Below, piece by piece: positions 30,498-41,000 of a stretch of 64,000 nucleotides of DNA. Both the position numbers and the translations under genes were made by a program. This DNA comes from Alphaproteobacteria bacterium. Its GTDB lineage: Bacteria; Pseudomonadota; Alphaproteobacteria; Caulobacterales; Hyphomonadaceae. The notes under the pieces were generated by a model. It did no database searches. It saw nothing but the letters and a program-made list of their open reading frames with translations, and was not told the DNA's origin. How positions within the stretch are numbered: the first letter of the stretch is position 1; each line of letters starts with the position of its first letter. The DNA lies in the NCBI GenBank assembly GCA_018969425.1, contig JAGWYJ010000001.1:1-64000 (forward strand), given 5' to 3'.

Positions 30498-30677
30498 CTC
30501 CAAAGAGGCAAGGCGTGAGTTGAAAACGGCGGCGGCCTGAAGGTCCTTCCCGGACAGCCTCTTTGACGGAGCGGATCGAGCCTTTTCCGCAGACCGGCGG
30601 ACTTGTCTGCAACCCGCCCCCTCGAAGCGGGAGACAAACCAGTCTAGTCTGAGCTCATAGCCCGCCGCGGAGCCGTC

Positions 30678-31334
30678 ATGATCAAGCACCTGCCCAATGC
30701 GCTCACCGTCACCCGCTTCGTGCTGGCGCCGTTCGTGGCTTACGCGCTCTACATCGCCCTCTCCCTACCCCTGGACGCCGCCTCCGAGCCTCTGACCTAT
30801 CCTGAGCGCCTTGCCGAGGCGGAAAACTGGGCGCTCCTCGCGGCCGGGCTGTTCGTGTTCGCCGCCCTCACCGACCTCTTCGACGGTATGGCCGCCAGAG
30901 CGCTCAAGACGGATTCGAAGTTCGGACGGATTCTCGACCCGATCGCCGACAAAGCCCTGGTCGGTCTGCCTCTTCTCGCCGTTTCGGTACACGCCTACCG
31001 CGCCGACTGGCCGTTCTGGGCGGCGATAGCAGCTGGAAGCGTGATCATTGTCGGACGCGACAGCCTGATGACCATCCTCCGGCTCACCGCTCGCGACGGG
31101 GAAGGCGCGCGGGTCTCGTCTCTGGCCAAGTGGAAGACGGCCCTTGAACTCGTCTGTGTCGGGTGCCCTGTTCTCCTCGCGGCGGCGCCGGCGATCGTGA
31201 AGACCATCGGCGCAGGCGACGGCTTCGCCGCAAGCCCCTCGCTCCTCATGGGCTGGACAGGTCTCCTGGGGGCTACGGCGGCTCTATCAGTCCTGACAGC
31301 CGTCCAGTATCTCACGCCGCCCAAATCGTCGTGA
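30678..31334 (+). CDS. pgsA: CDP-diacylglycerol--glycerol-3-phosphate 3-phosphatidyltransferase
   Basis: CDP-alcohol phosphotransferase motif LTDLFDGMAARALKTDSKFGRILDPIADKALV; N-terminal LPNALTVTRFVLAP. Confidence 0.93.
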   Translation: MIKHLPNALTVTRFVLAPFVAYALYIALSLPLDAASEPLTYPERLAEAENWALLAAGLFVFAALTDLFDGMAARALKTDSKFGRILDPIADKALVGLPLLAVSVHAYRADWPFWAAIAAGSVIIVGRDSLMTILRLTARDGEGARVSSLAKWKTALELVCVGCPVLLAAAPAIVKTIGAGDGFAASPSLLMGWTGLLGATAALSVLTAVQYLTPPKSS

Positions 31335-31367
31335 CCCCTTCACCCGCATGATGTCTGAAAACGGTTA

Positions 31368-31397
31368 GGCCGCACCTGTGGGACGACAGGTGCGGCC
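31368..31397. terminator. Hairpin ggccgcacctgt-gggacg-acaggtgcggcc between convergent genes
   Basis: Perfect 12-bp stem with 6-nt loop, between pgsA (+) and the chemoreceptor (-). Confidence 0.65.
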
Positions 31398-31580
31398 AAA
31401 TCCGACAGGCGGGACCGGAGGGGACGGCGCCCGCGCCTGCCTCGTCAATCCGATCGTGCAGCGAGGGGAACAGGCGCACTCGGATCCACGACGAAGTCTG
31501 CTCCCAGCCCATGAAAAATGGGTGAACTCAGCCTCGCGAAGTTTAACGTTCCGACCGCGCAGGCCGACCGGCCCCCATGA

Positions 31581-32939
31581 TCAGGCCGCCCGGATCGTCG
31601 ACAGGAAGCGATCCACCTGGGTGCGCAGCTGCTCGGCCTGACGACCCAGCTCAGAGGAGGCGCTCACGACCTCCCCGGCCGCGGCGCCGGTCTCAGACGC
31701 CTCGCGCTGCACCAGAGAGATATTGCTGGTCACATCCTGGGTGCCGGCTGCGGCTTCCTGGGTATTGCGGGCGATCTCACGGGTCGTTGCAGACTGCTCT
31801 TCGACGGCCGCGTTGATCGCTGCGGAAACCGTATCGATCTCGTTGATCGTCGTCTGAATGGCGAGAATGGCATCGACCGACTGCCGGGTGATGCCTTGCA
31901 TACTGGCGATCTGCGCGGCGATATCTTCCGTCGCGCGCGCCGTCTGACCGGCAAGCGACTTCACCTCGGACGCCACAACAGCGAAACCGCGCCCCGCCTC
32001 ACCCGCGCGTGCGCTTTCAATGGTGGCGTTGAGAGCGAGAAGGTTGGTCTGAGCGGCGATATCCGAGATAAGGGATACGACCTCGCCGATCTTGTTGGCG
32101 GCCTGGGAGAGCTGCGACATGGTTTCGCTCGTATCCCGGGCGCGGATCACGGCATTGGCGACGATGCGCGAGGCGTGGGTCACCTGACCTGCGATCTCCG
32201 TCACGGACCGGCCCATTTCCTCCGCGGAGGAGGCGACGACCGTCACATTGCTGGTGGCCTGCTCGGCTGCCGCCGATACAGCGATCGCTTTTCCCGTTGT
32301 CGATTCTGCGATCGAGGCCATGGTCTTGGCGGTCAGCTCAAGCTCAGTTGCGGCGGACGCAACCGAGTCAACGATTCCGCCAACCGAATTTTCAAACGTC
32401 TGCGCAATATTATTGAGCAGCTTCTGTTTCGCGATTTCCTCGGCTTCCAGATAGATCGAGATCGCAAAATCCATGTCGAGCATCGCCGCCCTTATAAAAG
32501 CTCCTGACAGGCGCTCGACTTCCGCGTGAAACGCCTTGGGCGACTTCAGCTTCTTATTGGCGTGACAATTGACGGCGATGAGGTTCACCACCCTCGAGAT
32601 GATGAAATTGTAACCCGCGATGTACCAACGAGGTTCAAGACCGATCCTGGCGTGGGTCTCTCCAATCCTTCGAACCGACCGAACGTAGTCTTCGTTGAAA
32701 TCGCCACGAAGGATCAGGCCCCAATGGTCCGCCTGCTTCTGGCTGGCGTGAAGCATCATCGCCTCGCTGGAAAACATCCCAGCCATCTGGGGCCATTTCC
32801 TGAGATGCTCATAAAACTGCCGGAGGATTCCGGGCAAAGCCTCCCGAACAGCCGGCTCCAGCTCCCGAAGAGCTTTCTGAGACACATGGTCGATCTGCAG
32901 GAATCTGAGACGCTCAGCGATATCCACATTGGCTGCCAT
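31581..32939 (-). CDS. Globin-coupled methyl-accepting chemotaxis protein (protoglobin sensor)
   Basis: N-terminal protoglobin-like domain ([17 protein letters not shown]...[43 protein letters not shown]), C-terminal MCP hairpin ([40 protein letters not shown]). Confidence 0.93.
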   Translation of the reverse strand: MAANVDIAERLRFLQIDHVSQKALRELEPAVREALPGILRQFYEHLRKWPQMAGMFSSEAMMLHASQKQADHWGLILRGDFNEDYVRSVRRIGETHARIGLEPRWYIAGYNFIISRVVNLIAVNCHANKKLKSPKAFHAEVERLSGAFIRAAMLDMDFAISIYLEAEEIAKQKLLNNIAQTFENSVGGIVDSVASAATELELTAKTMASIAESTTGKAIAVSAAAEQATSNVTVVASSAEEMGRSVTEIAGQVTHASRIVANAVIRARDTSETMSQLSQAANKIGEVVSLISDIAAQTNLLALNATIESARAGEAGRGFAVVASEVKSLAGQTARATEDIAAQIASMQGITRQSVDAILAIQTTINEIDTVSAAINAAVEEQSATTREIARNTQEAAAGTQDVTSNISLVQREASETGAAAGEVVSASSELGRQAEQLRTQVDRFLSTIRAA

Positions 32940-33002
32940 AGGACACCATCCTCAAACGTCGACCCGGCGGGTCGTGCGAATGGTTAACGTCGTGGAAGTC
33001 GA

Positions 33003-33017
33003 TTTACGTCGAGTTAA
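33003..33017. promoter_or_regulatory. CtrA-like box TTTA-N7-TTAA upstream of the chemoreceptor
   Basis: tttacgtcgagttaac, one mismatch to TTAA-N7-TTAA(C), 64 nt upstream of the chemoreceptor start. A separate TTAAC half-site lies at 32984. Confidence 0.4.
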
Positions 33018-33082
33018 CGACGAACCCGAACCGAGCGGTTTTGGGCCGCTTGCGCTGAATGGTCGCTGGCCAGCGAGGCCAA

Positions 33083-33982
33083 TCAGGGCTCAAGCCGGCT
33101 CAGGTCGCCCCGCAAGAGCTGCAGGATCGCAGAAAAGTCCCGTCCGCCATATCCGAGCCTGTCGAAAAGCGCATAGGTGGCTTCCGCCTGCGCCGCGAGG
33201 GGGGTGGCGGCTCCAGAGCGCGCCGCCGCCTCCTGAGCGAGCTTCAGATCCTTGAGCATCATGGCTGAGGCGAAGCCGCCTTCATAATTTCGATCGGCCG
33301 GGGTCTGGGGTCCCACGCCCGGCCACGGGGCATAGGTTGTGAGCGACCAGCACTGACCGGAACTTTTGGAGGCGATCTCGAAAAACCTGTCCGGAGCGAG
33401 CCCCAGGCGTTCTGCGAGGGCGAAGGCCTCGCAGACCCCAATCATCGAGATCCCCAACAGCATGTTATTGCAAATCTTCGCCGCCTGCCCGGCGCCGTGT
33501 TCACCCGCCCGAATGACGACCCTGGCCATGGGCGACAGAGCCGCTTCGACATCAGCGAAGACCTCCTCGGAACACCCGACCATGAAGGCGAGCGTTCCGG
33601 CCTCCGCCGCCGCCGTTCCTCCGGATACAGGCGCGTCGGCGAAGCGAAAGCCCGCCTCGGAGGCTTTTCCCGCAACCGCCCTCGCCGTATCGACGTCAAT
33701 CGTCGAGCAGTCCACCAGAAGCGCGGAGGAGGACGCGTAAGGGAGGACCTGCTCCTCATAGACGCGCCTCACATGAGGCCCCGCCGGCAGCATGGTGACC
33801 ACCACATCGGCGCCGCTTACGGCCGCTGCGGCGCTCTCGCACGTTTCGAGCCCCGCCAACCTTGCACGCTCCATGGCCGCAGAGGACAGATCGAACGCCT
33901 TGACGCGCCGTCCGGCGAGCCCCTGACGGGCAGCCATGCCGGCGCCCATATTCCCGAGACCGATAAACGCAACGCAGCTCAT
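33083..33982 (-). CDS. mmsB: 3-hydroxyisobutyrate dehydrogenase
   Basis: FIGLGNMGAGMAARQ, DAPVSGGTAAAEAGTLAFMVG, GAGQAAKICNNMLLGISM. Confidence 0.93.
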   Translation of the reverse strand: MSCVAFIGLGNMGAGMAARQGLAGRRVKAFDLSSAAMERARLAGLETCESAAAAVSGADVVVTMLPAGPHVRRVYEEQVLPYASSSALLVDCSTIDVDTARAVAGKASEAGFRFADAPVSGGTAAAEAGTLAFMVGCSEEVFADVEAALSPMARVVIRAGEHGAGQAAKICNNMLLGISMIGVCEAFALAERLGLAPDRFFEIASKSSGQCWSLTTYAPWPGVGPQTPADRNYEGGFASAMMLKDLKLAQEAAARSGAATPLAAQAEATYALFDRLGYGGRDFSAILQLLRGDLSRLEP

Positions 33983-34042
33983 TTCAACACCCTCACGGGA
34001 ACAGCCTTCAGGAGTTATCTCGGACGACGGCCCGTCACGCTG

Positions 34043-35554
34043 TCATTTCATGGTCGGGATGACAAAGGAGGACTCCGCCACGCCGCCTTCCGGCCAGCGC
34101 GCCGTCACAGTCTTGATCTTTGTCCAGAACTTCACGCCTTCCATGCCGTGCTGGTTGGTGTCGCCGAACGCCGATCGCTTCCATCCCCCAAAGGTATGGT
34201 AGGCCACCGGCACAGGGATCGGCACATTGACCCCCACCATGCCCACATTCACACGCGAGGCGAACTCGCGGGCCGCTTTGCCGCTGCGAGTGAACACCGC
34301 AACACCGTTGCCATACTGGTGTCGGCTGGGGAGCTCGATCGCCTCCTCCAGGGTCTCAACCCGCACCATCTGCAGAACTGGTCCGAAAATCTCCTCATGA
34401 TAGGTCTTCATCCCAGGCTTAACCCCGTCAAACAGGGTCGGTCCGATAAAGAAACCCTTCTCATAGCCCTGAAGAGCGAAGCCTCGTCCATCGACCACAA
34501 GCTCCGCGCCCTCCTCCTGACCGATACGAATATAATCGGCGATCCTGTTTCTATGAGCTGCGGAGACCACCGGACCGTACTGGGCGCCCGGATCGTTCGA
34601 AACGCCGACACGCAGAGTGCCGATCTCGGCGATCAGCCGCTCACGGAGCTCATCTGCGGTGCGCCGCCCGACAGGAACCACGACCGGCAACGCCATGCAG
34701 CGTTCCCCAGCGGAGCCGAAGGCCGCACTGACCAGATCCTTGACCGTCTGGTCCATGTCCGCATCCGGCAGCACCACGCCATGGTTCTTCGCCCCGCCCA
34801 TGGCCTGAACGCGCTTCCCGTTCGCCGCGCCGGTCATATAGATATATTGGGCGATGTCAGACGATCCGACGAAGCTCACCGCGCGAATGTCAGGGTGATG
34901 GAGGATCGCGTCGACCGCCGTCTTGTCTCCATGAACCACATTGAGAACGCCGCGAACATCCAGCCCCGCGGCGGCGCCCGCCTCAAGAAACAGCTCCGCA
35001 AGGCGGACTGGGACGCTCGGGTCCTTTTCCGAAGGCTTGAGAATGAACGTATTTCCGACAGCGACGGCGACCCCGAACATCCACATCGGAATCATAGCCG
35101 GGAAGTTGAACGGCGTGATCCCAGCGACAACACCGAGAGACTGGCGCATGGAGTAGACGTCGATGCCAGGCCCTGCGCCTTCAGTATACTCTCCCTTGAG
35201 CGCGTGAGGGATGCCGCAGGCGAATTCGATCACCTCGAGGCCGCGCTGAATATCGCCCTTGGAGTCGGCGATCACCTTCCCGTGTTCGCTCGACAGAAGT
35301 TCGGCGAGCGAGTTCATATTCGCCTCAACCAGACGCTTGAACTCAAACATCACGCGTGCGCGTCGCTGCGGGTTGACGGACGACCAGGCAGGGTGAGCGG
35401 CGGCGGCGGCCCGAACGGCCTGATCGACATCCTCGACGGAGGAGAACCCCACTTTCGCCTGAACTTCACCCGTGTTGGGATCGAAAACATCGCCCGCCCG
35501 ACCGCTGCTGGCCGGCCGGGCGACTCCGTCGACAAAACCCTCGATGCGTCTCAT
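34043..35554 (-). CDS. mmsA: CoA-acylating methylmalonate-semialdehyde dehydrogenase
   Basis: Aldehyde dehydrogenase with GVVAGITPFNFPAMIPMWMF, GSAGERCMALPV and GGWKRSAFGDTNQHGMEGVKFWTKIKTVTARWP. Confidence 0.95.
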   Translation of the reverse strand: MRRIEGFVDGVARPASSGRAGDVFDPNTGEVQAKVGFSSVEDVDQAVRAAAAAHPAWSSVNPQRRARVMFEFKRLVEANMNSLAELLSSEHGKVIADSKGDIQRGLEVIEFACGIPHALKGEYTEGAGPGIDVYSMRQSLGVVAGITPFNFPAMIPMWMFGVAVAVGNTFILKPSEKDPSVPVRLAELFLEAGAAAGLDVRGVLNVVHGDKTAVDAILHHPDIRAVSFVGSSDIAQYIYMTGAANGKRVQAMGGAKNHGVVLPDADMDQTVKDLVSAAFGSAGERCMALPVVVPVGRRTADELRERLIAEIGTLRVGVSNDPGAQYGPVVSAAHRNRIADYIRIGQEEGAELVVDGRGFALQGYEKGFFIGPTLFDGVKPGMKTYHEEIFGPVLQMVRVETLEEAIELPSRHQYGNGVAVFTRSGKAAREFASRVNVGMVGVNVPIPVPVAYHTFGGWKRSAFGDTNQHGMEGVKFWTKIKTVTARWPEGGVAESSFVIPTMK

Positions 35555-35945
35555 GTCGTCCTCTCTCCAGGATGGAGGAACGGATAGCGCCCAATCCGCC
35601 TGATGACCAGAGCGCCGCCCTTTTGGGCTCACCCTCTCAGCGTTCATCGCGCTCCGTTCTTCCGGGATCTTGGGATCGGGTCGTCGGAAAGGTCAGGACG
35701 TCATTCGCCCTCGACATCCCGCAGCCAACCATAAAGTCCGAGTTTTTTTGAACCGAAGCTACGTCCGCGCAAGACAATACGGAATTGTTTTGGAAATGCT
35801 GAAACATCCAACCTGTCGCAGCCAACCTGAAAATATGGATGACCATTTTTCATATTATTGAAAGCCCATACATTTATCTGTTAGATTTGTTTGCTCGCCA
35901 AACATGGCGATTCGAAATTATCTTTAGCCGGCTCAAGGATCGAAA

Positions 35946-36302
35946 ATGAAAGAAACGCGTTCAAAATCTCGAGGGAACCTGCCCAATATTGATGCTCTCT
36001 CAGTTTCCGAACTTGGAGATCTTATTGATCGCGCCGAAGCTCTGCGATCCGCCAAGATGGAGGAGGCTCGCGCAAACTTTCTTTCCGAAATGAGAAGCAA
36101 AGCGGCGGCGCTCGGAATCGATCTGGATGATCGTTCCGGAAAGGGCGGACGGCGCAAAAGATCAGACGCCGGGATCAAGCTCAAGCCGAAATATCTTGGC
36201 CCGAACGGAGAGACCTACACCGGTCGCGGTCCCACGCCCCAGTGGCTCAAAACTCTTGAGGCCAAAGGTCATAATCGCGACCGCTATCTTGTAAAATCCT
36301 GA
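35946..36302 (+). CDS. H-NS histone family DNA-binding protein
   Basis: C-terminal H-NS signature KYLGPNGETYTGRGPTPQWLKTLEAKGHNRDRYLV. Confidence 0.9.
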   Translation: MKETRSKSRGNLPNIDALSVSELGDLIDRAEALRSAKMEEARANFLSEMRSKAAALGIDLDDRSGKGGRRKRSDAGIKLKPKYLGPNGETYTGRGPTPQWLKTLEAKGHNRDRYLVKS

Positions 36303-36677
36303 GAGGCCCGCTCTGGGGCAGGCCCCGCCCGACGGGCGCAGGCGGGGTCTGTCGACAGTGTGGAAAACACGGACGTCTTCTCGGACTCCGCTCAGACTGC
36401 CAGCTCCCTTTTCGGCTGATGCTGCTGCGAACAGATCTGGAATAACTTTTCGCCAGAAAGCGTCATTGGCGCTAAGGCGGCGCAAAATAACTCTGCGCCG
36501 ATCTCCGGGTTCTGGATCATTCACGCCACAAGACTAGCTGTCACTGCAGAATGAGACGGCGCCCATCGGCCCCGAAGATCCTGACGTCCGCCCAGAAAGA
36601 TCACACAGCAGGGATCTTACCCGTCCGCCGACCCCCGAGGATCGTCGCCCGGCGCACCCCAACGACCGGGAGATAAG

Positions 36678-36754
36678 TGGTAGTGGGACCCGGAATTGAA
36701 CCGGGGACCTCAGGATTATGAGTCCTGCGCTCTAACCAGCTGAGCTATCCCACC
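36678..36754 (-). tRNA. tRNA with CAT anticodon (elongator Met or Ile2)
   Basis: Reverse complement GGTGGGATAGCTCAGCTGGTTAGAGCGCAGGACTCATAATCCTGAGGTCCCCGGTTCAATTCCGGGTCCCACTACCA folds as a cloverleaf with encoded CCA. Anticodon loop CTCATAA. Confidence 0.93.
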
Positions 36755-36826
36755 CTAGAAAGGAAGGCCGGTGATATACGCGCCAGGGCCCGGTTGCGCA
36801 AGCGCCCTCCCCGCCGATCAGCGTGA

Positions 36827-37960
36827 CTACCGTACGTTGAGCAGTCCTGTGACCCAGTCCCCGATCGCAAGCGAAGAGGTCAGACCCGGACTCTCGATCG
36901 CGATCAGGTTGACCAGCCCCTGAACGCGGTGCCGCTCAGGTCCGTCGATCAGGAAATCTCCAGGCGCCTCTCCGGGGCCCACAATCTTCGGACGGACGCC
37001 CGAGTAGTCCGGAGCGATCGCGCCGTCAGGCAGGCCGGGCCAGTACCTTCGAACTTCCGCATAGCAGAGCTCCGCTCGAGCCGGATCGACGGAATAGTCA
37101 AATGGGGGCGACACAGTCTCGTCAAGCCATTCGGCATCCGGACCCAGCCGTGTTCGCCCCGCAAGATCGACAGACAGATGGAGGCCGAGACTGGCGGAAT
37201 TGTGCATCGGGTATATCAGGCGACTGAAGGGCGGCGGCCCGGATGCGGAAAAATAAGATCCCTTCACCCATCTCATTTTCAGTCCAGGATACTGAGGCCC
37301 CCCATCGATGGCCCGAGCGATGTCCAGGGCGCGATGCCCTGCCGAATTGATCACAGCCCGAGCGGAAATCCGAACCGGAGACGCCCCGCCAGTCTCCAGT
37401 TCAAGGCCGTCCTCTTTCACGCGCCCGCGCACCACTGGGGTCTCAAAAACAACCGCCCCGCCTCGATCCTCGATTTCTCCCTGAAGGGAGAGAAAATAAG
37501 CGTGACTGTCGAAGATGCCTGAGACCGGCGAGACCAAAACCATTCGCACATTCCGACTGAGCGCAGGCTCAATCCGCCTTGCCTCCTCACCGGTGATAAC
37601 AGACAGATCCTCGACCTCGTTGGCCCGGGCGCGGGCCAGAAGACCAGGCACGGCCTCCGCTTCCGCATCGGTCACAGCCACTACGAACTTTCCGCACGCA
37701 CGGGCCTCAATCCCGCGCCGCTCACAGTACTCATAAAGCAGCCGGCGCCCGCGGACGCAGAGCCGGGCCTTCAGCGACCCCGACGGATAGTAAAGTCCGG
37801 CGTGAATGACCTCGGAATTGCGCGAAGACGTTTCGGTCGCAATCCCGGAGGCGGCCTCCAGAACCATGACGTCGCGCCCCGCAAGAGCGAGGGACCGCGC
37901 GACAGCCAGTCCGACGGCCCCGGCTCCAATCACGACCACATCCGTCTCGAAGCGTTCCAT
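36827..37960 (-). CDS. NAD(P)/FAD-dependent oxidoreductase (L-2-hydroxyglutarate oxidase-like)
   Basis: VVVIGAGAVGLAVARSLALAGRDVMVLE FAD-binding motif; SRNSEVIHAGLYYPSGSLKARLCVRGRRLLYEYC. Confidence 0.88.
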   Translation of the reverse strand: MERFETDVVVIGAGAVGLAVARSLALAGRDVMVLEAASGIATETSSRNSEVIHAGLYYPSGSLKARLCVRGRRLLYEYCERRGIEARACGKFVVAVTDAEAEAVPGLLARARANEVEDLSVITGEEARRIEPALSRNVRMVLVSPVSGIFDSHAYFLSLQGEIEDRGGAVVFETPVVRGRVKEDGLELETGGASPVRISARAVINSAGHRALDIARAIDGGPQYPGLKMRWVKGSYFSASGPPPFSRLIYPMHNSASLGLHLSVDLAGRTRLGPDAEWLDETVSPPFDYSVDPARAELCYAEVRRYWPGLPDGAIAPDYSGVRPKIVGPGEAPGDFLIDGPERHRVQGLVNLIAIESPGLTSSLAIGDWVTGLLNVR

Positions 37961-38066
37961 CGATCCTGTTTTGTCCCAGACAGCGTCTTGCAGCCGATAC
38001 AGAGCCACTTAGACCGGCCCAGGGAAACAGAGCAATGGCCGAATCGGAAGGCTGATCACGAACGCC

Positions 38067-41000
38067 CTACTCAGCCGCCTGCCGGGGAGAGGGAGCGTAG
38101 ACCTCCCTCCAACGCTCCATAAGTCCGCCGAGGCGGCGCTCCACCTCAACCGCCGCCTTCTCTTTCACGTGACCAAACCCACGGATCTCCGACGTGGCTG
38201 ACGCGATCTCAACGGCGAGGGGGTGATTTTCAGGCGTCAATCCTCGCGCCAGTTCGTCCAGGCGCGTGAGATATTCGTCGCGAAGCCGGCGCTCCATCCG
38301 CCGCTCAGCCGTCCACCCGAACGGATCGAGCGCTTTGCCGCGCAACCGCTTCCCGCCCTTCAGAACGCGAAAGACATGCATCATCCAGGGACCGAAGCGG
38401 CGCTTGATCAGCTCTCCATTCGAGCGCCGCCGGGACATGAGCGGAGGCGCCAGAAGGAAAGTCAGCCTGGCGTTTGGTCCGAACGCATCGATCACGGATC
38501 TCCTGTACGCCGGGTCCGCATACAGTCGCGCAACCTCATACTCATCTTTGTAAGCCATCAGGCGGAACAGCTCTCTGGCGGCCGCGTAAGACAGCTCCTC
38601 TCCAAGCCCCTTATCGGTTTCCGATGCTCGCAGACGCGCAAGGGCAGAGCGATAGATCTCCGCATAAGGACGATCCTGATAAGCGATAAGGGCCTCGATC
38701 CGACGGGCGATGAATTCGTCCAGCGGCGCCCTGATATCCGCAGGGCGAACGGGGCGCCCGACCCTCACCTGATCCGGATCCTCAACGGCTATTCTCCCCA
38801 GGTTAAACGCGGCCACGTTCATGTCGACCTGAACCCGGTTGAGACGCACCGCCTCCAGCACCGCCTCGGAGGATACCGGCAGCAGGCCCAGCTGCCAGGC
38901 TGCGCCGACCATGATCATGTTGGTGTAGATCGCGTCCCCAAGGTGATGTTCGGCCAGGGCCTCAGCGTCGACAGAGGCGTAACTCGCCGCCCGGGAGGCG
39001 ACGCGCCGTCCGAGGCGCGCGGCGTCGAAGCGGGCGTCACGACGATCGATCATCTCCTTCGTGGGGGTCACGTCCGAGCAGGCCGCCACCCGGGAGCGGA
39101 TAGGATCCAGCAAGGAGAGAGCGTCCGGAGAGGACGCCACAATCAGATCGCAGGCGATAAGCGCATCAGCCCCCTGAGGCGGCGTTCTGGCGGCCCGGAT
39201 ACTCTCAGGCGACTTCGCGAATCTCACATGGCTGAGGACCGGACCGCCCTTCTGGGCAAGACCTGTCATGTCCAGCGTCTGGGCGGCCCGTCCGTCGATG
39301 TGCGCCGCCATAGCGAGGATGGCGGCGATGGTGGTGACCCCCGTTCCGCCGACGCCCGTGAACACCACGCTCCAGACGCTGTCCAAGGCCGGCAGGACAG
39401 GCTCGGAAATCCGGCTGACGTCAAGGACCGGAGGAGAGAGCTCTCTTCGAGGCCCCTCATCGCTTCCCTCCACTGTGACGAAGCTGGGACAGAAGCCGTT
39501 AATGCAGCTGAGATCCGTATTGCAGGTCGACTGATTGATCCGACGCTTGCGACCGAACTCAGTTTCAACCGGCTCTATGGAGAGGCAATTGGACTGAACG
39601 GAACAGTCTCCGCACCCCTCGCAGACAGCCGTGTTGATGAAGGCGCGCTTCTGAGGAGCTGCAATTCGCCCCCGCTTAATCCGTCGTCGCTTTTCGGTGG
39701 CGCAGACCTGATCATAGATGAGAACCGACACACCCGGCGTCGCGCGCAGTTCCTGCTGGACATCGTCGAACCGACTTCGATCAAAGATCCGGACGCCCTC
39801 GGGAAGATCGCTGACAGACGCGTATCGCGTGGTGTCGTCCGCAACAATGACGATCGTGCGAACCCCTTCCGCCTCCACCTGCCGAGCGATCTGAGGAACC
39901 GTCTGGCCGGACTCGACGGCCTGCCCTCCCGTCATCGCTACGGCGTCGTTGTACAGGATCTTGTAGGTGACATTGACGCCAGCCGACATTGACGCCCGGA
40001 TCGCAAGCGATCCGGAATGGGAATAAGTCCCGTCCCCAAGATTGACGAAGACATGTCGCTCTTCGGTGAATGGAGACAGTCCGATCCAGGGCGCGCCCTC
40101 ACCGCCCATCTGCGTATGCATATCTGTGCGCCGGTCAGGCGAGAAGGTCGCCATGTAATGACAGCCGATCCCCGCCAGCGCCCTTGAACCCTCAGGAAGG
40201 CGCGTCGAGGTGTTATGCGGACAACCAGAGCAAAAGTGGGGGGTTCGGACATTGATCGGCTGAAGCGCGCTCACGGGCACACCCGCCCCGGGGAGCGTCT
40301 CGAGGTTTCTCTGAGCCCGGCGCGTGTGCGGCCCTTCAGGCAGAATCTCCATCAGCGCCGAGGCGATATCTGAGGTGGACAAGGTCGCCAGCTCAGAGAG
40401 GAAGGGGGCCCCGTCGCGTCGGGTCTTTCCCTCCACGATCGGTCTTTGATCGTCCGGAAGATGATACAGAACCGACTTCAGCTGGGGCTCAATCACCGCG
40501 CGCTTGTGTTCGAGGACGAGCACTCTTTCGAGCCCCCGACAGAAGCGGCTTACGCCCTCCGGCTCAAGGGGCCAGGTCATGGCCACCTTGTAGATGCTTA
40601 CGCCAAGGGCGGCCGCTTCGCTCTCCCCGAGTCCGATCGCAGCCAACGCCTCAAAGACATCTCGGGCCGACTGACCCGATACGACCAGACCGATACGCGG
40701 CGAGGGCGAATGAAGAATGACATGGTCCAGACTGTTGGCCCGCGCGAACGCCTGTGCGGCTGGCAGCTTGAACTCTCGCAGCCGCCTTTCCTTCGCCATA
40801 GGCGTATCCCCGATACGCAGGCCGAGACCGCCCTGCGGCAGCTCGAAGTCAGCAGGCCGCACAAAGACGTGACGATCCAAGCCGAGCTGCACGACCGCCG
40901 CGGAGTCCATGGTGTCCGCCAGAGCGATCATCCCGACCCACGCGCCGGAATACCGGCTTATCTCCCAGGCCGCCTGGCCATAATCGAGAACGTCCTGAAT

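Noticed and set aside
33497-35587. 696-aa forward ORF
   Set aside because: Antisense to mmsB/mmsA; low-complexity His/Arg-rich shadow translation.
36303-36365. Imperfect GC-rich hairpin after the H-NS-family gene (ccccgcc...ggcgggg)
   Set aside because: Short 7-bp stem, long loop and no T-tract; plausible terminator but too weak to call.
38223-39992. 589-aa forward ORF
   Set aside because: Antisense to the fused indolepyruvate oxidoreductase; shadow ORF.
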